Assembly: GCA_009746045.1 (NCBI GenBank) | Contig: RPFO01001021.1 | Span: forward strand, 1-64,000 | From: Mesostigma viride | Taxonomy: Eukaryota; Streptophyta; Mesostigmatophyceae; Mesostigmatales; Mesostigmataceae | Direction: 5' to 3' | Length of the DNA: 64,000 bases | Part shown: piece after piece, positions 13,285-23,372 of the stretch | Layout of the letters: the number at the start of each line of letters is the position of its first letter | Numbering within the stretch: position 1 is the stretch's first letter | The notes under the pieces: generated by a model | Told to the model about the DNA's origin: nothing | Seen by the model: only the letters and a program-made list of their open reading frames with translations | Database searches by the model: none | Made by a program: the position numbers and the translations under genes

Positions 13285-13693
13285 AAACTGAGACTGCTGC
13301 CTAGGTGGCAGGAAGAGCGCCACTGGACGTAGCGAGTTAGTTTTACAGCCCGCAGCAGATATTGATGGGACAGCTGTGTACAGCTGTGCACGTGAGTCGT
13401 TCCGCTCATGCCTTGTTGCTCTGTCTACATTTGTCTATTTAATGGTTGGTGTCTCACTAGTCATTCAGTGAAATTTTGCCGCCTTTTGGAAATACAGTTG
13501 ATCAAGTCAAATGTTGTGATCAGTGCTGCACGCCCTGCCTTAATAAATATTAGTAACCCAGGCCGGTGCCTCCAGCACTAATTAAGGCCGGCAAAAGCGC
13601 TGTTCGATGATGTACCTCCCCACACAACTATTCATGCACATATAGCTCCATGTGGCCCGCTATACATACAGATAGCTCACTATGCATGCATAT
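13285..13693. other. Intergenic, 3' of LRR-KY gene
   Basis: This AT-rich spacer follows the LRR-KY stop. It holds short direct repeats (ATAGCTC...ATAGCTCAC near 13640-13680) and no supported gene. Confidence 0.6.
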
Positions 13694-14700
13694 CAAGGAG
13701 ACAACCAGCGCAGGCCAGAAATCGGGAGAATCCGGACCATGGCAGCTCGAGCCTGCTGTTATCTTGTCCGCGTGTTCGAGTCCTTCAGGATGATGAAAAT
13801 GAATGGTGATGGAAATGTGTAGCCTTGCATGTGCATTGAAATTATGGCTGGCTTACGTGTAGAGCGACTAGATGACCTAGACGGTGGGGCCGGAAATTAA
13901 AAACGTACTTGCTTGATCAGGCGTGTGTTTCGAGCCTAACTGGCCGGGAGTGTCAAGTGGTGAGCACCATTGCTGCGTTCGCTCTCCCACCATTTACGAG
14001 GAAATACCCGCAAATGGAAAACCACTGAAAAGGTCTAGCTAGTCAGTCATTACGTACGTTAGCCATGCCATGATTCCAAACGTCCAAGAACTGCACACGG
14101 TGCAAAGGCAAAAATCCAAAGGACAGCACTTTCAAATGTGCGGCGGGAACCAAAAGCCCGCGTATGCCAGAAAACATGGTGTTGCTGCAGCGACGCGACG
14201 ATATGTGGACATGCAACGAATTAAATCCAACTGGCCGGGAGTGTCAAGTGGTGAGCACCATTGCTGCGTTCGCTCTCCCACCATTTACGAGGAAATACCC
14301 GCAAATGGAAAACCACTGAAAAGGTCTAGCTAGTCAGTCATTACGTACGTTAGCCATGCCATGATTCCAAACGTCCAAGAACTGCACACGGTGCAAAGGC
14401 AAAAATCCAAAGGACAGCACTTTCAATTAATGTGCGGCGGGAACCAAAAGCCCGCGTATGCCAGAAAACATGGTGTTGCTGCAGCGACGCGACGATATGT
14501 GGACATGCAACGAATCCAGTGCCAAGCTCGGAACGGCCGCAAAGGAGATCTGGCATCACAGGGTTCAGATGTGCCGAGATACTACGCGATCCAGCCGGTC
14601 CAGGACCTGTTTGTAGAGCTTGTGCCAAGGGGCAGCACCGAACAGATGTGGGTGACGTTGCTAAAAACCCCGGACTTGACGCATATGAGCAGCCCATGAT
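13694..14700 (+). repeat. R1 repeat family, copies 1 and 2 (tandem)
   Basis: 13694-13900 matches 45004-45190 and, on the other strand, 63798-63875. A 291-bp unit (13938-14228) is then repeated at 14229-14519, and the second copy continues to about 14700. Matching segments occur at 45232-45800 and 45937-46500. Each copy keeps a short coding-looking stretch with Cys pairs (NCTRCKGK in the 45-kb copies) and a downstream segment VELVPRGSTEQMWVTL. The copy here is truncated at TPDLT. No family is recognised, and no terminal inverted repeat or target duplication was found. Confidence 0.85.
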
Positions 14701-15378
14701 GCACGTGGCATGCACGTACACAATATACGTGCATGCACGCATGCCAATATATAACATTGCATGTGCCTGTCTTATATTACACAAGCTCAAGATTGCCAAT
14801 GTTTGATGTCGAGAACAACTTTTTATATCGATGAAAGTACGTATACCAGACAAGGGAATGACTGCATATCCATGTGGCGTGCACGGGGCCAAATTGAACC
14901 TTCAAAAGGAACATGTAGTTCCCCCTCATCTTAACAGTGTGCACCATAGCTGGCTGAATGCTAGACACAAAGCGAAACACAACCTGATTGAGCAACCTGG
15001 CATTCATGCAAGGTGGCGAATCCCCGAGACTACTCAACAAGGATCATGCCCGTGGCAGCGGCCAGTAGTTGGATATGTACATGGCTGACCATGCTGCTGG
15101 GTTTAATAACATCGCAGTTGCCTCTATACACGCTTCTGCATTCTTTAATGCGCCAACGCCTTGACTGGCTATTTGCAACTCCTCCTAAACCAACACAGAG
15201 AATTGATGAAGATATATGCCGCTTGTCAAAAGTACAGGCCAGACTTCGTTTACATAAGTTCTGCGCATTCCTCGCTGTGAGAGCGTATGAAACCACCCTA
15301 GTGGCTGCTCAGCCCTCCGCACTGCCTCCGTAGAGCAAGCTGCATGTGCCCACGCAAGCTTGGCAGTGCGCAGCGACG
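14701..15378. other. Intergenic between R1 copies and pirin 3' end
   Basis: No supported gene. A stretch near 14700-14760 is a GCATGCA/ATATA purine-pyrimidine alternation. Open frames here are short and not coding-like. Confidence 0.55.
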
Positions 15379-18300
15379 TCACTGGTAGGCCCACTCCTGG
15401 TTCTTGGACTTCCACTTGGGGGCATTCTCGAAACCATTCTTGCCCATCATGTAATCCTCCCTCGCCTGGCCATAAGAAAGCAGGGGCATCATACATGGCT
15501 TAATTAATTAATCATTACAACCAAAGGTGAGGTGCAAGGGCATCAAACTCAGTGGAAAAACATGTTGGGTCCAGTAATTCGGGCGGAGGGGGGGATGAAT
15601 ACAAAACTCCATACTACACACTTCAATACACATTCGGCCACTGTAACGGTATTGATCGGCAGCCACACGGTGTGGGATACCGAGCACTGCCCGGCTCCCA
15701 CAGGGCTGCCTGATGGCTGCAGTCACTAACACTACCAGCTTGATCAGCCCTTGCCAGGCACTTGTGCTGAGCAACTGTCTGATGCACATGTGCACAGATG
15801 CGTGCATATACACATGCACCCGCCCATACAGCCATGGTCGCTAGTGGCGACATCTTGCATAAGGAAAGCGCTGCCAGCACAAGCCTGGGAGTTCCAGATA
15901 TACTACAACTAATTACCATCCAGAGACTACACAACCATTCGTAACCAATTCGTGAACAAAGGTTGTCTCATGGATATCACCACGGCCAGGTTGACAGACG
16001 AGCAAACAGGCGATGCATGCATGGCAACAGCCCATGAAAAACTGCCCGCCCCCGCAACAGCGACGCTCCCGGGCCCTCCGTGCCACCAGCATCAAACCGA
16101 TGTCATTCGCACAACAGCATGACACCCAGCGTCTGCGCCCACACCCTCTGCACTGCCCGCTTCCCCTGCCAACATGATCAGAAGTGACCCCACTTTTGAA
16201 GGGATTGCCTTGCAAAGCCGTAACCAAGTTGCCTTGCAAAGCCGTAACCAAGTTGCCTGGTGAAGCACAAGCACCCACCTGCATGATCTCCTCGGGTGTG
16301 TTCATGACAAATGGGCCCCACTGCACCACCGGCTCGTTCAGCGGCTGCCCCGCAATCAGCACAAAGTGGTTCTGCTGCGTGCCCTCGTTAGCCAGCGGCA
16401 GACTGTCGCCCGGCCCCAGCTCCACCGTGTAGTGGGGCCCGACCGCGTCGCGGTTCGCGCCCACCGTGGTCGTCCCTGCCAGGGTGTACACGAACCCGTT
16501 CCAGCCCTCGGGCACCGCCTGCACCAGGGACGCGCCAGGGTCCAGCTTGAACGCCAGGTACATGGTGGGCGTGCTGGCGGATTTGCAGGGTGAGGGGATC
16601 CGAGGTCACGTAGGACAAGGGTGAGGGGATCAAAGGTCACATAGGACAAGGGTGAGAGGGGGCCCGGGGCCACCAACAACACGAGACATCAAAGGTCACA
16701 TAGGACAAGGGTGAGAGGGGGCCCGGGGCCACCAACAACACGAGACAAGAGGTGCCCGGGGCAGGTCGAAACAAGTGTTAGGCACCTAACAAGGTGCGTG
16801 AGTACGCGCTGGTGATATTCTATTGAGAAACCTAGTATGAAAACGTACATCGGTCCGAGTTCAGAATAATTCACAAGCAAAGTTTGATGAAACACCTGGT
16901 GCCCTGCATCTTCCCCCCCCCCCCCCCCCCCGCGCGGTTGCCTACCGCGTGTAGACTGGCGACGTCACGCCGAGCGATGTCCCTGCGATGATGGACACGT
17001 GGACGCCATCCTTGCTGACCTTGGGTACATCCTTGCCGCTCAGCTCCTGGTACGAGGGCTCCACCCTGCAGGGTTGCACGGTCAGGCACGGGTATAGAGA
17101 AAGGGGCAGGGGGCACACACAATCACGTATGTTACGTGGTACTTGGGGAAGCTGGAAGGGGCAAACGCACGGGGTGAAGGTGTGGGGGGAAGGCATGACG
17201 GTGGGGCATGGGCGCTAGCGTGGGGGCACCTGGGCACGGTTGTGGTGTCTCTGCTCAGATGCTCAGGTGAGCATGCGTCCAGGTGAGCGTACATCCAGGT
17301 GAGCGTGCATCAAGGAATCTGTGTAGGCACATGTGCCCATTCATGGGACAAGGATCAGGCGCGAGTTCTATGCAGGATTCAAATACGCAGAGAGGAGCCC
17401 TGCACGCGGCCACACTTGCGGAGTGACGTAGTGCGTCAGGCATGTGTGTGTATGTGCGAGGCATGCTGCTTGCGAGATATTGCCTCGCATGACACAGCCG
17501 TACAGGGAAAGCATTAATGCAGCAAAGGGGACAATGTCTGGTGGCGGACCAGGGTTTGTCTGCAGGACGCCCACGCGACAGGAACACGCGCTGCTGCTTG
17601 CTCACATCTTGTTGGCCTTGCTGAGGTTGACCCACAGCTGCAGGCCGTGCACCTCCTTGCAGTCCCTCCCAGGCATCTCCGAGTGGACAATCGCGCGGCC
17701 GGCCGTCATCCACTGGTGAGGTGGCGGGTGTCGTCCGCAAGCACACAAGCAGGTGGGGGTTGTCGTCCGCAAGCACACAGGCGGGTGGGGGGTGTTGTCC
17801 ACAAGCACACAGGCAGAACGCATAGAAACCGGCACCAGGTCATACGCATGCCACCCATGTGCAGAGCTGGTATCTGTGCGCATGACATCAGCGGGTGCGA
17901 TGACATCAGCGGGTGCGATGACATCAGCGGGTGGGAATGTACATAGATGGGACTCATACGCCCAGCTTTGGGAAAGATGCCCTGCCCACTTTCCAGAAAA
18001 GTATAGGCTGAAGCAAAAGACGGCCAAGTGCGATGCACCTAATTCTTCCTCTTGGTCCCCTGCTCTAGGGGCACGTGGCAGGGGACCTCACCTGCAGGTC
18101 CTCTGGCCCCATGTGGCCCACGTTGCCGAGGAAGTCCTCGTGGCAGGCGGTCCCTGACAGCACGTACGTGACCGTCTCCATGCCCCTGTGCCGGGTGGGA
18201 TCCGCAACCAAACCACCCACCATCCAATCCACCAAACAACAACAGAACAAGCAGACGCTTGTCAGGCGTAGTAATCGCGGGGGATAGATGAGGGCCTAGC

Positions 18301-20940
18301 CCCAGCACTGCTATTCTAGGCCAAAGGAATCTATGTGTTAGGTGTTGCATCAGGGGCATCAGACCTCAAACAACAAAGAAGCACGAGAATCTCACTGCTG
18401 ACAAGGAGGACTGACGAGGAAACGAGGTATTTGAGAGCAGGAAAACTGCTGGGATGAAAAGGGAAACACTCAGTGTGACTGGGCAGACTTACATGGCATG
18501 GATGTGGCACATCTGCCGCACGCAAGCACAACAGTGGCAGGTTCAGGAACACTAGCAGCGTACGTTGCCAAGCAAACACTACCTGGTAATATGGAAACCA
18601 CTACAACTTGGGTACCAGGACACAATAAGTGCTGGTATCCTATGCAATTGTGCTGCCACATGGTAGTTGCCGCAGGTGTGGCATGAGTGCAGCACTACGG
18701 ACTACAAGACAGGCAGAAGTATAGTATAAACCCATGCGGAAGTCAATGCATGGCTCACACGTGCAGAGCTGTACAAGGCTCACCATCTTGATTGGATGGA
18801 TGGCATGCCTTGACATCATGCCACTTTCCCTGTTCCGAACGCTCCCTTCGCACCGCGCACGCCCAGCCGGCCCACCGCATAAGCAAGCATTCTTGCTACT
18901 TTTGCGTGCTTACACATGCATGCGACGAGCTCCAAGCACACCAGCAACGAGGTCACTACTACGCACACCTCCTAAGAACGTTCCTCTGTGCCACTGCTAG
19001 CAGATACACGCAGCCTCTGCGCACACGGTCGATAGACATAGTTCGTACTACGCGTAGTGCACAACACACCATACTGTACACGGAGCGCTATCTTCTAGGC
19101 CAGATACAGGCACTACCGTCAGGTGCGGTCCACCAACCTGTGCGGGTGGTCGGGGAAGCCGGCGGGTAGACCCACTGCGGCCCCGGTGCCGTGTGTGCAA
19201 GCAGGAACAAAACAACAGGGGGCATGCCCCATCGCAGTTAGTCCTTGACGTGGGCACGGTGCAGGAGTGGGAACAAACACTCAATCATCGCTCCAGCGAT
19301 GAAATTGCAGGCAAAGCAGGAATCAACATTTGAGCAAACTCATAAACACTCGGAGGCAGGGAGCTCGATGACTGATACCAGAGAAAGCTGACTGGCCAGC
19401 AAGCAGATGGCCAATGGTGATAAACCAGGACACCCATGTGTACATGCAGCTGCACAGACCTCACGCAGGCACACAGCCACCTGCCAATGTCCATAAAGGA
19501 TATGGAGAATGATGATGATGGTTTAAATGGCAGATCGACAGGTAGACAATTTAGTAGGCATCTGAGGTCCTATATTAGGAATGCGTCCTACAGCTTCGCA
19601 AGGCAACCCAATAAAGGGGGGTGGGTTGTGAAAGTGTTGGTTGCAAGTTTTTCACGGCCCTGTTAGCCCCCAGAGGCAGGGCGGTGGGCAGCTCGGGGTC
19701 GGGGCCGTCAGCCAGCGTTAGTAGAGAGAAAAGTGGCGCTGGCAAATAGAAGTCAGAAGCTAAGCCCTTAGTCAAGCGAGAAGATAACATGAATAACATG
19801 TTATCTATTAGTGTTCCAGGTGCTGGCATGCTCATAATTCAATCATTCTGATTGCGCACCGGTGCTCCTAAACTCCCCATCCTCGATCTGAACAGGACCG
19901 TGGCCGCTCGTTCAACACCGGTAACTTTGTCTAGGCTTTAAATCCCCAGGGTTTGGGGCAGGCATGGCTATGGTTGACATATGCCAGCACAAGACAAGCA
20001 TACGAGCGTGTGCCCGCTTGCGTATGCCAGCACATAGCTCTGGTTGACATATGCCAGCACAAGACAAGCAAATTAGCGTACCTCGGAACTGAGTCGATTG
20101 TCCACGTGGCAGTCGGGGGAAGTCGCAAATGAAAGAGACGGATACAATTCGCATGAAGCAAAAAGTGTAAGGGAGCAACCAGAGTTAACATGAAGCAGAA
20201 ATTTAAGGAGAGCAATGGAATTCCGAAAGAGATTAATTCAATGACTGATTCAGACTTTGGAAAAGTGGGAATGTGCCATAGGAAATGCTACGACTTAAAC
20301 CGCTGGCTTCAAAACAAAGGATGTGCAACTTGGTTGCTGGTGTTGGAAAGGAACACTTATAATTGGGTAGCTACAAACACAAATATGATACAATCAAAAC
20401 AGATACCAGTCAATACAACAGATAACAAAACAGGTGGCTCTGGTGTACAGATGACAGGACAACAATCCTTACAATCTCCCAACTGCCTTCTATCCTTCTT
20501 TCCCCCCAAAATCTCTTTGCATTCCCCCGCACCCCCTGACTCTGCCCCCAAAACTCAACCAAGACGGAATAAGAAAGCAGATGAGACAGTTACCTCATCC
20601 AGCATCAAGAAAGGATCCAAATTCCGCATTTCAGGTCTTCCAATGGATCTGCATTCCATGACAAAGGAAGAACGTAGCATTCACCGGATGCATGGTTATG
20701 TAAACAGTGCATTGGCAAGCTTTCTTGAACGGTATCGTCGATTACACAGCTCGACATCATTTGGAACAGGATACGAGTGCTTGTACGGCAAGCCGCCACA
20801 GGCATTGACAGATGCCTTTGCGCAGCGTATCCAATTGAACAGTTTTCGCTGCTATGAACGTACCGGCGTACTCGTGCCCCGGCGCCCTCCGCCTGTTCCT
20901 GGGACAGCAGCTTGCGCATCGCGTTCCTGGGCTTCGACAT
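15379..20940 (-). CDS. PIR: Pirin (bicupin, iron-binding)
   Basis: Nine exons on the minus strand: 20940-20864, 20648-20594, 20088-20082 (7 nt), 19174-19138, 18185-18092, 17712-17606, 17065-16946, 16573-16279, 15465-15379. All borders are GT-AG and the sum is 879 nt: 292 residues plus stop, the normal pirin length. Diagnostic segments are EGAGARVRR/SIG, LDPFLMLDEF, LPAGFPDHPHRGMETVTY, GRAIVHSEMP, GLQLWVNL, and the C-terminal EPVVQWGPFVMNT. The four metal ligands of pirin, two His in HPHRG and His plus Glu in HSE, are present, so iron binding is likely. Pirins are nuclear/cytosolic cupins; some have quercetinase activity, and plant ones act in signalling. Substrate cannot be read from the sequence. 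Introns hold several minisatellites. The gene converges on the LRR-KY gene. Confidence 0.95.
16590..16745. repeat. Tandem duplication in a pirin intron
   Basis: A unit of about 60 bp, containing CAAAGGTCACATAGGACAAG and GGGGCCCGGGGCCACC-like sequence, occurs twice in full and once in part. A run of 19 C follows at 16913-16931, close to the donor of the 17065-16946 exon. Confidence 0.85.
17714..17936. repeat. Short minisatellites in a pirin intron
   Basis: Two arrays lie side by side: about three imperfect copies of a 36-40-bp unit containing GTCCGCAAGCACACA (17720-17815), and three copies of the 18-bp unit GACATCAGCGGGTGCGAT (17883-17936). Confidence 0.8.
20082..20088 (-). other. PIR: 7-nt microexon of pirin
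   Basis: Exon 2 ends in phase 0 after GATGAG, and the 19174 exon starts with two bases of a codon, so joining them directly breaks the frame. On the minus strand ...ACTCAG|TTCCGAG|GTACGC supplies Phe, Arg and the first base of Val. The result is DEFRVGLPAGFPDHPHR, the conserved pirin sequence. The acceptor is CAG and the donor GTACGC. Confidence 0.85.
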
Positions 20941-21830
20941 TGTTGCTTCTGTGACAGCCGCGCGGGTAGCTGTTGCGCGATTGCACGACGAGACAACAAG
21001 GCACAACCGTTCCTTTCAACATAGTTGTTCGCACACTTGCAATAGCGTAATTAAAGCTGAGGACAGCCGCCACCAACAAATTGGTATGTTAAGCAAGGCA
21101 ACGGCAACCTACCCTGCAAGCCACGTTTCTTCCTAGCCGTTTGAAGGGTTGATAAGGGGGTTGAAGAGATGGAAAGGAAACCAACGCTAAGGAATTGACA
21201 AGCTGATCGTGACTTTTTCCATTCCCACGAGCACCGGACTACACCAACAATTGCCGGTAAATTGGAGCATAGAACATTCATTTAGATGATTGCCCTGGCG
21301 CAAGAATTACCGTGGAAATTTCCTTTTCCCTTTCGCCTCGCAACTGATTACACTCCTTTGCAGGCACGCAACCAGATTCCACCACGCTCAATTATTAACC
21401 TATGCTAGGAACAGCAGCCGACTACAAAATGTGCGTGCAAGATCTTCTCATCTTCTGCTTTGTCGTGCTCGTGGCAGTTGTCTGTTACCCCAGCAGCGCG
21501 CAAATTGAACCAACGCAGGGGATCAAGCATGGAAATATGTACACGTGCCCTGAGTCCAAGTTTGGCCCCGTGCACAGACCCCCGCGTCGAGCCGCGCCGG
21601 GCCCGCCGCGCACTCAAGATCCTGTACTGGGGCCGCCGGGCCGAAACCGACATCTTCTCATGTCTGATGTCACATGAACCCATTCAAGTTTGAGTTTTAT
21701 CCTTGGTTCATTAATTACTGGCGACTGCCGTTGACTTGTACGTGGGGACGCCAGTAGGCAAACTTGTGGCGGTGAAATTACACTGTAACTCGTTCTCCTG
21801 TGTACCTAACTCGTGTAACTTGCTTGGAGC
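20941..21830. other. 5' region of pirin and spacer
   Basis: This should contain the pirin promoter on the minus strand. No TATA box or other element can be assigned. One short ORF with a hydrophobic N-terminus is listed separately; otherwise nothing is recognised. Confidence 0.5.
21429..21677 (+). CDS. Possible small secreted protein (doubtful)
   Basis: An 82-codon ORF begins with a hydrophobic stretch (LLIFCFVVLVAVV) followed by a plausible signal-peptidase site (YPSSA|Q). The remainder is Pro/Arg-rich with no family resemblance. The first Met of the open frame is 27 bases upstream; I prefer the second because it directly precedes the hydrophobic core. It may be chance. Confidence 0.15.
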   Translation: MCVQDLLIFCFVVLVAVVCYPSSAQIEPTQGIKHGNMYTCPESKFGPVHRPPRRAAPGPPRTQDPVLGPPGRNRHLLMSDVT

Positions 21831-21837
21831 GTGGTGA

Positions 21838-22902
21838 ACATGGTTTGGACTAACACGATTTGCAAGACGCCATGCTCCAAGCGGCATCAAGATGGGCAGC
21901 GGTTCCCCGTCTCAGCCTACGGGGCAGGGTCCTCCTCACCAACCAAATGTTATTCTCCAAAGTCGGTGCTCTACTACTGCCAAGGTCACCCACCTAACGA
22001 GTACACCACCAAGATCATCCAACGAATTGGCAGCAATTTTGTTTGGAAACAGCAGGGTATCATAACACACACGGTCACGGTGCCGGGATGGATCGATCGG
22101 GACATGTCCTATATGCCATGGGTTCAAGGAGGCTTGGGCTTACATAATATGGAGTGGCGTTTATGGTCAGTGTACACCAAACAGATCTTAACCGCGTTCA
22201 TAGGCGTAAACGCACTCCATCAGATCGCGTTTTCCGCGTTTTCCGCGGCCCGGCACTGAACGCAAAGGTTTTCACCTTTGCGGAGTGTCTGATCAGAGTA
22301 AACGCACACCCTGGTTGTAGTATGTTGGCACAAGAAGCTTTCGCCACAACCTCATACCCACACCAATGGTACATCATGGCACTTGGGGGCAGCAATACTT
22401 ACATGTGCGCTCACTTCGTACAAAGGCTTACCATGGTACTGGGCACGTATGTGGAAAGGTTATAAGAACCTAACAGGGCCAAGTGGATGGCTATTACAGC
22501 TCCCCCCACCACCGTCACACTATCTACGGTTATTTTCGGCATCACGGGATTACGGGACGCGAGCCTCACAGCCAACCAAATGGCATGGATATGGCTACGC
22601 ACGACGATGCTTCACACCATATGGCAAGTTCGCAACGAGACCGTATTCACGTTACGTGCCGCGTACACGAGCGGTGCCGTGGTCCGCCGGTTTATCTCCT
22701 CTTGGAACCTGGCTATGCGTCGTTACTGGCTCCTGGCGACGGAACAACACAAAGTATGGGACCCGGGCCCTAACAATGACACCCCCCGCCCACTGGAAGT
22801 CTTCCATGCACTCATGGGCATGAACCAGGTCTTTACACTTATGCCGGATGACGATATATCTACAGTACACTGGCTACCTTGGTCGCAGGGCGCGCCTTAT
22901 TA
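21838..22902 (+). pseudogene. Decayed LINE ORF2 C-terminal part
   Basis: Frameshifted pieces of the post-RT region of a non-LTR element: LSLRGRVLLTNQMLFSKVGA near 21910-21970, then WVQGGLGLHNMEWR near 22120-22155 (the GGLG motif of LINEs), then MAWIWLRTTMLHTIWQVRN near 22580-22640 (cf. LHxIWxxRN). At least two frames are used, so it is dead. It differs from LINE A and B in the right part of the window. It is interrupted at 22216-22297 by a MITE-like element. Confidence 0.75.
22216..22297. mobile_element. 82-bp MITE (M1 family) with 10-bp target duplication
   Basis: GTAAACGCAC at 22206-22215 is repeated exactly at 22298-22307. Between them is an 82-bp element with imperfect inverted ends (TCCATCAGATC and GATCAGA) and an internal hairpin, CGCAAAGG...CCTTTGCG. 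Diverged copies lie at 44499-44578 and 44903-44982. It splits the decayed LINE. A 9-10-bp duplication is typical of Mutator-like elements, but the class is not certain. Confidence 0.75.
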
Positions 22903-23372
22903 ATGCGGGCACCCCAATTTAGGCACAACTAGGCATTTCAGGCTATTTTTGGCATACCTGGCCCCTGGGTCACCTTAACTGTTATATGGAAATAAACTAA
23001 CACCCATTTCACCGGAAATTTGCAAGACGCCCTTACCAGGCCTGCTAACAATCAGTCCGAAATTAAACTGTTTATTAGTCAACGAGTCTGCAACATTATT
23101 TGCAACATCATGTGTGGTTAGCGCAACACTCCTTCACTCCTCAAGCCTTTTGAATGCGATGTGTTGAGATGTGAATGTAGTTTTAAACGACGATCCTTAC
23201 TTGTTATGAATGCAAAGCTATGACACAATTTTATACGTCAATTGCATAACAATTCTATGTTCTATATGCTAGATTGCTAATCTCGACAGGACTGTCGTTT
23301 CTTCGAAAACTATTTTCTACTTACCCAAGGTGAATTTTTATTAGGGTCAGCCCTCTCCTGCAATCCGTAGAG
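22903..23372. promoter_or_regulatory. Upstream region of the TLDc gene
   Basis: AT-rich spacer between the decayed LINE and the TLDc start. No specific promoter element is identifiable and no gene is seen. Confidence 0.35.

Noticed and set aside
14831-15333. Plus-strand ORFs of 85 and 106 codons before the pirin 3' end
   Set aside because: No family resemblance, no splice partners and ordinary chance length.
20190-20954. 254-codon plus-strand ORF
   Set aside because: It is antisense to two pirin exons and resembles no family; the minus strand carries the conserved sequence.
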